DNA of 5,143 nt from an uncultured Bacteroidota bacterium (GTDB taxonomy: Bacteria > Bacteroidota > Bacteroidia > Chitinophagales > Chitinophagaceae), in NCBI GenBank assembly GCA_903933995.1, contig CAIZMD010000201.1, forward strand, positions 1-5,143, read 5' to 3'. The position numbers and the translations under genes are program-made. The notes beneath the pieces are model-generated. The model was not told the origin of the DNA. It did not search any database and saw only the letters and a list, made by a program, of their open reading frames with translations. Below are positions 1 to 5,143 of the stretch, one piece after another; the first letter of the stretch is position 1, and the number at the start of each line of letters is the position of its first letter.

Positions 1-561
1 ACCCATTCCAAGTTCTTTGGCTTTTGCAGCCGCAGCAATATAGGGTGTAATGGCAGTAGTAGCTTGACCATTGGCAAACTGTGTTGCATAGGCTTCTGTA
101 TAGAGTTCAATTCTATCCGTACCAGTTGTTGCAGCGGCAGCTACCATTTCAATAATGGGGTCTACAAAAATGGACACCCTGATACCAGCTTGTTGAAATA
201 GTTGAATAGTCTTTACCAAAAAATCCTGGTGAGTAATGGTATCCCATCCATGGTTACTGGTAATTTGACCAAGTGCGTCCGGCACCAATGTTACTTGGGC
301 TGGTTTTGTTTCCAAAACCAAGTCTACAAAAGAGGCATCCTTAGGATTCCCTTCAATATTGAATTCCTTGGTTAGAACTTTGCTCAAATCTCTTACATCC
401 GCATAGCGAATATGGCGTTCATCTGGTCTAGGGTGAACTGTTACCCCGTCTGCGCCAAAACGTTCTGCATCCAATGCAGCTTGAACCACATTGGGATTGT
501 TGCCACCCCTACTATTACGAATGGTAGCAAACTTGTTGATGTTTACACTCAATTTGGTCAT
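1..561 (-). CDS. pdxJ: Pyridoxine 5'-phosphate synthase PdxJ (3' end missing)
   Basis: PdxJ condenses 1-deoxy-D-xylulose 5-phosphate with 3-amino-2-oxopropyl phosphate to form pyridoxine 5'-phosphate, the last ring-forming step of DXP-dependent vitamin B6 synthesis, in the cytosol. My reading of the minus strand gives 187 codons with no stop, from the ATG at 559-561 to the window edge. The N-terminus begins MTKLSVNINK, the usual start of this family, followed by R15-N-S-R-G and the signature H43-P-R45-P-D-E-R-H50. Glu70, in the stretch NIEGNP, aligns with the catalytic Glu72 of the E. coli enzyme, and His43 with its His45. The family is about 240 residues long, so roughly 50 residues are missing off the left edge, including the third catalytic histidine (E. 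coli His193). The start lies only four bases from a perfect -7 promoter motif. The neighbour across the spacer is divergent, so pdxJ must be transcribed from that spacer. Family identification is firm. Confidence 0.96.
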   Translation of the reverse strand, partial: MTKLSVNINKFATIRNSRGGNNPNVVQAALDAERFGADGVTVHPRPDERHIRYADVRDLSKVLTKEFNIEGNPKDASFVDLVLETKPAQVTLVPDALGQITSNHGWDTITHQDFLVKTIQLFQQAGIRVSIFVDPIIEMVAAAATTGTDRIELYTEAYATQFANGQATTAITPYIAAAAKAKELGMG

Positions 562-662
562 GCTACAAAGATAAGTGGATTCGGCATCCCTATTCATTGG
601 ATGATTTATCAGTAATTTGCAGGAGAATTATAACTTTTTCTGGCACTTAATGTTATCTCTAT
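562..662. promoter_or_regulatory. Divergent intergenic spacer, pdxJ / UbiD-family gene
   Basis: This 101-bp AT-rich spacer must carry promoters for both flanking genes, which diverge from it. The pdxJ-side -7 element is listed separately. For the plus-strand gene the best candidate is TAACTTTT at 631-638, a 7/8 match to TAnnTTTG lying 24 bases before the ATG. No TTTG sits at the expected spacing upstream of it, so I treat this candidate as weak. Neither start codon has a Shine-Dalgarno sequence at the usual distance, which is normal in Bacteroidota. I see no riboswitch-like structure and no convincing inverted repeat. Confidence 0.5.
566..573 (-). promoter_or_regulatory. Perfect Bacteroidota -7 element upstream of pdxJ
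   Basis: The minus strand reads TATCTTTG, an exact match to the TAnnTTTG -7 consensus used by the primary sigma factor of Bacteroidota. Only four bases separate it from the pdxJ ATG. Transcription from this element would start at or within a few bases of the start codon, giving a leaderless or nearly leaderless mRNA. No TTTG or TTG occurs about 19-21 bases upstream on the same strand, so the -33 half is missing. An eight-base motif with two free positions can arise by chance, so this is a candidate. Confidence 0.45.
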
Positions 663-2501
663 ATGAGTTATGCCTCCTTGGAAGAATGTTTGATAGATTT
701 AGAAAAAAATGGCCATTTGGTTAGGATTAAAGAAGAAGTTGATCCCTATCTAGAAATGGCGGCCATTCATTTACGCGTATACGCGGCGCAAGGCCCAGCG
801 CTCTTGTTTGAAAACGTAAAGGGATCAAAATTTCGCGCAGCATCCAATATCTATGGAACCATGGAGCGGAGTAAGTTTATCTTCAGAAAGACCTTTGAAT
901 TGGTGCAAGATTTAATAGCGTTAAAAGGAGATCCCATTAAAGCCATCAAACATCCTTTGGATAATTTTAATGCAGGTATGGCTGCTTTGAAAGCCTTGCC
1001 ATTAAAGAATCCCATTTCAAAACCGGTACTCTACCAAGAAATTAGCATAGACCAATTACCCCTGATTCAACACTGGCCCAAAGATGGAGGAGCTTTTGTA
1101 ACACTTCCACAAGTTTACACAGAAGATATTGACCAGCCAGGCATCATGCACGCCAATCTAGGTATGTATCGTGTTCAGTTAACCGGTAATGAATATATTA
1201 CCAATCAAGAAATTGGATTGCATTATCAATTGCATAGGGGTATTGGTGTGCACCAAACCAAGGCCAACAAATTAGGTCAACCTTTAAAAGTGAGTTGTTT
1301 TGTTGGCGGACCACCCTCACACGCAGTATCGGCTGTGATGCCATTACCAGAAGGGATTAGTGAAATGACTTTTGCTGGTGTATTAGGAGGCAGAAGATTT
1401 AGGTATACTTATCAAGACGGATTTGCTATTAGTACAGATGCTGATTTTGTGATTACGGGAGAAGTATATCCAGGAGAAAATAAACCAGAGGGGCCATTTG
1501 GAGACCATTTGGGATACTATAGCTTAACCCATCCTTTTCCATTAATGCGGGTACACAAAGTATATGCACGTAAAGACGCCATTTGGGCCTTTACAGTAGT
1601 GGGTAGACCTCCACAAGAAGATACTAGTTTTGGAGATTTGATACATGAATTAACGGGTGCTGCTATTCCCATGGAAGTACCTGGTTTGAAAGAAGTGCAT
1701 GCTGTTGATGCCGCTGGCGTTCACCCTTTATTATTGGCCATTGGGTCAGAAAGATATACGCCTTATACACCCACCAAACAACCCGCAGAAATACTAACCA
1801 TTGCCAACCATGTATTGGGTACAGGTCAATTAAGTTTGGCCAAATTCTTGTTTATCACAGCTGATGATACCAATCAACTGAAAACAAGGAATATTCCGGA
1901 CTATCTGCAATATGTTTTAGAGAGAATTCACTTAGAAAGAGACCTGCATTTTCATACGCAAACCACCATTGATACCTTAGATTACTCAGGCACAGGTTTG
2001 AATTCCGGAAGCAAAGTAGTATTTGCCGCTTATGGTGAACCTATAAGAACATTGGGTAAAGAAGTGCCAGCTGCTTTGCGTGAATTAGCTGCATTTGAAA
2101 ATCCCCAAATAGCCATTCCTGGGGTAATTGTTTTGCAGACCAAGGATTTCTCCAATTATGAGCAATCCCTTCTAGAAATGGAATCCTTGAATGAACAGTT
2201 ATTGCCTCATTTGGAATCTTTAAAAGGGTTTCCCATGATCATCCTTGCAAATGACGCCAGCTTCACGGCTGCAACTTTGAATAATTTTCTTTGGGTAGCT
2301 TTTACTAGGTGTAATCCATCGCACGATATTCATGGTATTGCGGAGTTCTACACCAATAAACATTGGGGTTGTAAAGGTCCGTTGGTCATTGATGCAAGAA
2401 TTAAACCCCACCATGCACCGGAATTAAAAACTGATCCTGAAGTGGAAAAAAGAATTGACCGATTATTTGAAAAAGGAGGAAGCTTATACGGAATTAAATA
2501 G
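663..2501 (+). CDS. UbiD-family prenylated-FMN decarboxylase, probably menaquinone biosynthesis
   Basis: UbiD enzymes reversibly decarboxylate aromatic or alpha,beta-unsaturated acids using prenylated FMN made by UbiX. Bacteroidota do not make ubiquinone, so the likely substrate is a prenylated dihydroxynaphthoate of the futalosine menaquinone pathway (MqnL role). This is inference: no mqn gene is in the window. The N-terminus (MSYASLEECLIDLEKNG) aligns with that of E. coli UbiD, which supports the ATG at 663. Metal and cofactor residues of the family are present: Asn165 and Arg170 in the stretch N-L-G-M-Y-R, His191, and Glu234 in SEMTFAG. The Glu-Arg-Asp catalytic network is intact as Arg170, Glu276 and Asp281, within PEGPFGDHLGYY. 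The G-R-P-P motif at 314-317 also matches. At 612 residues it is about 115 longer than E. coli UbiD (497); the extra length seems to be a second copy of the C-terminal alpha/beta unit (about 394-462 and 523-585). The stop overlaps the end of the convergent gene by 8 bp. Family call is firm, substrate uncertain. Confidence 0.93.
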   Translation: MSYASLEECLIDLEKNGHLVRIKEEVDPYLEMAAIHLRVYAAQGPALLFENVKGSKFRAASNIYGTMERSKFIFRKTFELVQDLIALKGDPIKAIKHPLDNFNAGMAALKALPLKNPISKPVLYQEISIDQLPLIQHWPKDGGAFVTLPQVYTEDIDQPGIMHANLGMYRVQLTGNEYITNQEIGLHYQLHRGIGVHQTKANKLGQPLKVSCFVGGPPSHAVSAVMPLPEGISEMTFAGVLGGRRFRYTYQDGFAISTDADFVITGEVYPGENKPEGPFGDHLGYYSLTHPFPLMRVHKVYARKDAIWAFTVVGRPPQEDTSFGDLIHELTGAAIPMEVPGLKEVHAVDAAGVHPLLLAIGSERYTPYTPTKQPAEILTIANHVLGTGQLSLAKFLFITADDTNQLKTRNIPDYLQYVLERIHLERDLHFHTQTTIDTLDYSGTGLNSGSKVVFAAYGEPIRTLGKEVPAALRELAAFENPQIAIPGVIVLQTKDFSNYEQSLLEMESLNEQLLPHLESLKGFPMIILANDASFTAATLNNFLWVAFTRCNPSHDIHGIAEFYTNKHWGCKGPLVIDARIKPHHAPELKTDPEVEKRIDRLFEKGGSLYGIK

Positions 2502-3294
2502 GTTCATTTAATTCTACCCAAGTATGGTCTGCTAATAGTCTTACAGTAGAAACAAATTGTTTGAAAGGGCCAGATCCACCCCATTCTTGTGGTGCTACTA
2601 ATGAGAGCAAATGGGTTCCATCTCTTTTTTCATAGAGGTGATAAATCTGTCCTATTTGGGGTTTGAAATTGAGCTTGGCTTCATAGATCATCATACTCAA
2701 CTCTTTTCTTTTCCTAATCTCCTGTGCTTGTTTGGCCAATAGCTCAATTTGTTGTCTAATCTGGTCCAATTGCATATTTGTCTGCTCTTCCATGGCAGAA
2801 AGGGCTTTGTGCTTGATTACGCCCTCCTTTGTTGGTCTTATAGCCACACTACCTACAGAAGAAGCATATGGAAGAACGCTCATCTGTTTGTGATAGATTT
2901 CAATATTGGTAAAGGGATTTGCTGTTTCATCTTTTCCCTGTTGGGTCAACTTCAAATGACCATTCTGTAAAATCTCATGAGTGACCACCAAAACAATTTG
3001 ATCATCCTTAAAAAATTGGCATTGAATAGTGGATGCATTTAAGATGCTTGCCTGTATAAAATTGGCAAAATCAAGGTTTTCTAATGGTCTATGTACATCA
3101 TCAGGTATCATGTCATATTGGCTATAAAAAGCCTGGTTTTCTAGACTAACCCAGTTGATGCTAATACTTAAAGCGTGACCATTTTTTATGGATTCAATCT
3201 TATAGTTGCCGCTCTTAGGGGCAAGACCTTTTTGAAAATCACATTTTTCAGGAAACAACTGCCAACTGGCTAGAAAATTATAAGCTTGTACCAT
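2494..3294 (-). CDS. Two-domain protein with C-terminal DUF2452 (C1orf50-like)
   Basis: Molecular function is unknown. The C-terminal half (about 125-264 of 266 residues) matches DUF2452, a family shared by bacteria and eukaryotes that includes human C1orf50. It starts with a stretch around SVGSVAIRPTKEG (148-158), then a long, charged, Gln/Glu/Lys-rich helix (about 162-206) that may form a coiled coil. The family hallmark follows at 214-239: I-G-Q-I-Y-H-L-Y, then L-L-S-L-V-A-P-Q-E-W-G. The N-terminal part (about 1-120) looks beta-rich, with alternating stretches such as ALSISINW and QIVLVVTHEI. It begins with a Trp-containing segment (LASWQLFPE) and a G-N-Y at 29-31, which loosely suggests a lipocalin-like barrel; I cannot confirm that. 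There is no signal peptide or membrane segment, so it is probably cytosolic. It overlaps the convergent UbiD-family gene by 8 bp and has its own likely promoter at 3332-3362. DUF2452 assignment is fairly sure. Confidence 0.85.
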   Translation of the reverse strand: MVQAYNFLASWQLFPEKCDFQKGLAPKSGNYKIESIKNGHALSISINWVSLENQAFYSQYDMIPDDVHRPLENLDFANFIQASILNASTIQCQFFKDDQIVLVVTHEILQNGHLKLTQQGKDETANPFTNIEIYHKQMSVLPYASSVGSVAIRPTKEGVIKHKALSAMEEQTNMQLDQIRQQIELLAKQAQEIRKRKELSMMIYEAKLNFKPQIGQIYHLYEKRDGTHLLSLVAPQEWGGSGPFKQFVSTVRLLADHTWVELNEPI

Positions 3295-3300
3295 AAACCA

Positions 3301-3311
3301 TTAACCGTTAA
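3301..3311. repeat. Short inverted repeat in the DUF2452 gene leader
   Basis: TTAAC and GTTAA flank a single central C, forming a perfect 5-bp inverted repeat. It lies between the predicted transcription start (about 3325) and the ATG at 3294. With a one-base centre it cannot fold into a useful RNA hairpin, so if functional it would be a protein-binding site. It is short and AT-rich enough to be chance. Confidence 0.2.
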
Positions 3312-3331
3312 AGCCGGCATTACTATAATAA

Positions 3332-3362
3332 CAAAGCTGGTAATTAATTGTTGGATTCCAAA
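3332..3362 (-). promoter_or_regulatory. Bacteroidota-type promoter for the DUF2452 gene
   Basis: On the minus strand, TTTG (3359-3362) is followed after exactly 19 bases by CAGCTTTG (3332-3339), a 7/8 match to TAnnTTTG. Both halves and the spacing fit the -33/-7 promoter of the Bacteroidota primary sigma factor. Transcription would begin near 3325, leaving a leader of about 30 nt before the ATG at 3294. The TTTG overlaps the T-tract of the preceding terminator by three bases. Confidence 0.6.
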
Positions 3363-3393
3363 AAAAGAAAGCCCCGATAATTCGGGGCTTTCT
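3360..3393 (-). terminator. Rho-independent terminator of the DUF2911 gene
   Basis: A perfect 12-bp stem pairs 3366-3377 with 3382-3393 around a 4-base loop (3378-3381). The core of the stem is GCCCCGA. On the minus strand it is followed by seven consecutive T (3360-3366), the outermost of which also belongs to the stem. It starts 15 bases after the stop codon of the DUF2911 gene. The plus-strand side has no T-tract, so it should work only for minus-strand transcripts. Confidence 0.93.
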
Positions 3394-3408
3394 CAATAAA
3401 ATAGTTGC

Positions 3409-3924
3409 TTATTTAACTTGAAATACCACTCGATTATCACCCCAATACAAAGTGATATCACCAGATTTTGCTATTTCAAAGCTCATTTTTTCATGAAATT
3501 CAGGAGCTTTATCTGCCTTGGCTTTTACACGTAAAGCATCATCAGCTTCCTTGTATTGAAAAGCGCCCCATTGTTTAAATGTTTTGTTGAAAATGATGGT
3601 CCATTCCCCATTATTCACTACAGAAAACAAGCCATATTTTCCTGCAGGCAATTTCTGACCTTGCACCATTAGATCCTTAGAAGTTTCAAAAACAGTGGCA
3701 TCATTGGCACCAGTTCTCCAAACCTTACCTGGCATGGGTTCTAGATTTGTTCCAATAGTCCTGCCTTTTACGGATGGTTGACTATAATCAATGGTAATAG
3801 TTGCGCCAGAAACTATTGTTTCAGTAGCTTTTGCAATTGGACTAGGCTTTGGTTTTGCATCCTGTGCCATTATTGCTTGCCCAATAAACATGGCAAAAGA
3901 GGATAGAAGAATTAGTTTTTTCAT
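3409..3924 (-). CDS. Secreted DUF2911 family protein
   Basis: This 171-residue protein belongs to DUF2911, a family common in Bacteroidota with no established biochemical function. Residues 1-20 form a clear Sec signal peptide: MKK, a hydrophobic core (LILLSSFAMFIG), then an A-I-M-A cleavage site before Gln21. No lipobox cysteine is present, so the mature protein is probably soluble in the periplasm or exported. The family's conserved blocks are visible: an S-P start (28-29), Y-S-x-P-x-x-K-G-R (47-55), V-W-R-T-G-A-N (68-74), K-L-P-A-G-K-Y-G-L-F (91-100), and W-T-I-I-F-N-K with a following W-G (108-120). The length is typical, and the signal peptide fixes the start. It lies 67 bp downstream of the barrel-protein gene on the same strand and ends at a strong terminator. 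Family call is firm; role unknown. Confidence 0.93.
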   Translation of the reverse strand: MKKLILLSSFAMFIGQAIMAQDAKPKPSPIAKATETIVSGATITIDYSQPSVKGRTIGTNLEPMPGKVWRTGANDATVFETSKDLMVQGQKLPAGKYGLFSVVNNGEWTIIFNKTFKQWGAFQYKEADDALRVKAKADKAPEFHEKMSFEIAKSGDITLYWGDNRVVFQVK

Positions 3925-3943
3925 ATGAGGTTTTGTTTGAATG

Positions 3944-3951
3944 GAAAACTA
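3944..3951 (-). promoter_or_regulatory. Possible -7 element of the DUF2911 gene
   Basis: The minus strand reads TAGTTTTC, a 7/8 match to TAnnTTTG, 19 bases before the ATG at 3924. No TTTG is found at the expected spacing upstream (the bases there read TGTT). It would give the DUF2911 gene its own start independent of the barrel-protein gene, but support is weak in such an AT-rich spacer. Confidence 0.3.
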
Positions 3952-3991
3952 ATGAAAAAAAATCAGCTATAACATTTTTTGATTACCGTTC

Positions 3992-5143
3992 TTAATTTAC
4001 CACTACAAAATCCGGTCTTTTAACCAAACTACTGTTGTATTTGTATTGTAAAGCCGTATTAAAGGTGATATTCCAAACGGGCATATTATTGATGGTTCTA
4101 GGGTAATAAGCCGCCCTTAATTCCATAGTACCAAAAACCAAGTTTTCATTTCTAGTTCTAATTCCAGTGCCTATAGCTGAATAAAGATCGGCCTTAGTAA
4201 TGGGTAGATTTTGTTCTTTCAAGAGTGAAAGATTGGTGAATACAAAGGGGGCAAAATTAAATCCAACAAATTTCCATGTATTGTAAAAAACAGATTCACA
4301 ATTGAGTGTTGCCCTAGTACTTGTTTTGGAATTAATATTGTTAAAATCCGGAATGCCATAAATGCTTGATAGTCTTAATGGGTCATTTAACCTGGTATTG
4401 ATTAATTGGGTTAAACTCCCACTTAAAAAATGCCTATTTAACCATTTGCTTGCACCCAATTTTCGCAAACGGGTAAAAGTTTCTACTGCAGTTAAAATGC
4501 TTAAGTCTTCAAATCTGTTGTCTCCAAAATAACCCCCAAATCGGAGGATATAATTGATATAGTTCTTTTTTCTTGTAAAATAGTTTCGTTGATAATCAAA
4601 TCCAAGGTAGGGTCTAGAAACATTATTTCTATTGGTCCATCCTCCAATCATTGACATAGAAAAACCTTCTGGTACGTCTTCATTTCTACCAAATCCATAG
4701 ATATAATTGGTGTGGTAATAATCTTGTTCAAAAACGGTTAAAGATCCTAGAATGGTGGAAAGATTGCTATAGTCGCTGTTGTAATTGGTCTGGTAATATT
4801 TGGGAATTTCCTCGTAATTTCTATGAATGCCTCTTATGGCAATCAAGTGCTTCAAACGATTTTTAATTTCTTCATTAGACAAGTGTTTTTTAGTACCTAA
4901 ATTATATCCAATCCAACCGTCAAAAACACGCATTCTATATTTAAAATCTGATTGGTAAATAGAGTCGCTGATATATCTATTTGAAGTAAATCTCAGCGCT
5001 GTTTCAAATGCCCCAGTCCATTTTCTATATGGGCTTACTAAAGGAAGGTCTGCTTTAAAGTATAGCACATTTTCTTCTCTACGGCCGCTATTAAATGCTG
5101 GAATCATATTGCTATATCCCCAACTAAGATCAATAAAACTACC
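3992..5143 (-). CDS. Probable outer-membrane beta-barrel protein (N-terminus missing)
   Basis: The reading frame is open to the right edge: upstream of the Met codon at 5105-5107 it continues for 12 more codons (G-S-F-I-D-L-S-W-G-Y-S-N), so that Met is internal and the real start lies outside the window. The visible 383 residues look like a transmembrane beta-barrel. They contain many Tyr/Phe/Trp/Asn/Arg-rich segments of 8-12 residues with alternating polarity, such as INYILRFGGYFG, STRATLNCESVFYN and WNITFNTALQYKYN, separated by polar turns. A segment near the C-terminus, G-T-G-I-R-T-R-N-E-N-L-V-F-G-T-M-E-L-R, recalls the final strands of Omp85/BamA-type barrels, but I cannot assign that family with certainty. 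The last residues (DFVVVN) lack a terminal aromatic residue. No lipobox or plug can be judged because the N-terminus is absent. The DUF2911 gene follows 67 bp downstream on the same strand. Confidence 0.65.
   Translation of the reverse strand, partial: GSFIDLSWGYSNMIPAFNSGRREENVLYFKADLPLVSPYRKWTGAFETALRFTSNRYISDSIYQSDFKYRMRVFDGWIGYNLGTKKHLSNEEIKNRLKHLIAIRGIHRNYEEIPKYYQTNYNSDYSNLSTILGSLTVFEQDYYHTNYIYGFGRNEDVPEGFSMSMIGGWTNRNNVSRPYLGFDYQRNYFTRKKNYINYILRFGGYFGDNRFEDLSILTAVETFTRLRKLGASKWLNRHFLSGSLTQLINTRLNDPLRLSSIYGIPDFNNINSKTSTRATLNCESVFYNTWKFVGFNFAPFVFTNLSLLKEQNLPITKADLYSAIGTGIRTRNENLVFGTMELRAAYYPRTINNMPVWNITFNTALQYKYNSSLVKRPDFVVVN

Larger units (their letters stand above)
3295..3408. other. Intergenic region holding terminator and promoter
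   Basis: This 114-bp gap separates two minus-strand genes. It contains a strong hairpin terminator for the DUF2911 gene and, right after it in the direction of transcription, a promoter for the DUF2452 gene. It also holds a short inverted repeat, TTAAC-C-GTTAA, at 3301-3311, close to the DUF2452 start codon. No Shine-Dalgarno motif precedes that ATG. Confidence 0.7.

Noticed and set aside
412..615. Plus-strand open frame of 67 codons opposite the 5' end of pdxJ
   Set aside because: It is antisense to a well-conserved pdxJ reading frame, has no recognisable protein features, and looks like a by-product of the pdxJ codons.
613..620. TAATTTGC as a -7 element for the UbiD-family gene
   Set aside because: It has one T too few before the G to fit TAnnTTTG, and no TTTG lies at the right distance upstream.
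2220..2414. Minus-strand open frame inside the UbiD-family gene
   Set aside because: The plus-strand frame here encodes conserved UbiD C-terminal residues; the antisense translation has no recognisable features.
2749..2970. Plus-strand open frame inside the DUF2452 gene
   Set aside because: It is antisense to the helical and N-terminal domain coding sequence of a recognised family member, with no independent support.
3955..3984. Possible terminator after the barrel-protein gene on the minus strand (AATCA/TGATT stem followed by eight T)
   Set aside because: The stem is only 5 bp, AT-rich, with a 14-base loop. It is too weak to separate from chance in this AT-rich spacer, so co-transcription with the DUF2911 gene remains possible.
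5105..5107. Met codon as the start of the barrel-protein gene
   Set aside because: The frame stays open for 12 codons upstream to the window edge, with plausible barrel-like residues, and no signal peptide follows this Met. The true start is outside the window.
1..5143. Search for a new multi-gene system, mobile element or CRISPR array
   Set aside because: All genes but the barrel and DUF genes are housekeeping enzymes. There are no direct repeat arrays, transposase or integrase motifs, tRNA genes or terminal repeats, and base composition looks uniform across the window.

Overview
The window looks like ordinary chromosomal DNA from a member of the Bacteroidota, most likely the Chitinophagaceae or a close relative. 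The evidence is a low-GC genome with A-rich translation starts that lack Shine-Dalgarno motifs, promoter elements of the Bacteroidota type (TTTG / TAnnTTTG), a DUF2911 secreted protein, and PdxJ and UbiD proteins of the kind found in that phylum. The genus is an inference.

Layout from left to right. At 1-561 (minus strand, cut by the left edge) lies pdxJ, the last dedicated enzyme of the DXP-dependent pyridoxal phosphate pathway. A 101-bp divergent spacer (562-662) separates it from a 612-residue UbiD-family prenylated-FMN decarboxylase on the plus strand (663-2501), probably the decarboxylase of menaquinone synthesis. Its last codons overlap, tail to tail, the end of a minus-strand gene (2494-3294). 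That gene joins an unrecognised N-terminal domain to a DUF2452 domain, the family of human C1orf50. Next comes an intergenic region (3295-3408) with a strong rho-independent terminator and a good Bacteroidota promoter that appear to share bases. A secreted DUF2911 protein (3409-3924, minus) and a probable outer-membrane beta-barrel protein (3992 to the right edge, minus, N-terminus missing) complete the window.

The genes do not form an obvious pathway. The three right-hand genes run in the same direction: barrel protein, DUF2911 protein, terminator, DUF2452 protein. The first two may share a transcript. The DUF2452 gene seems to have its own promoter. pdxJ and the UbiD gene are divergent, and no functional link between them is evident.

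I found no mobile element, CRISPR array, RNA gene or defence system, and nothing I would call a new system. The points most worth a second look are an apparent internal duplication in the C-terminal part of the UbiD protein, a possible leaderless start for pdxJ, the two-domain DUF2452 protein, and the terminator/promoter overlap.
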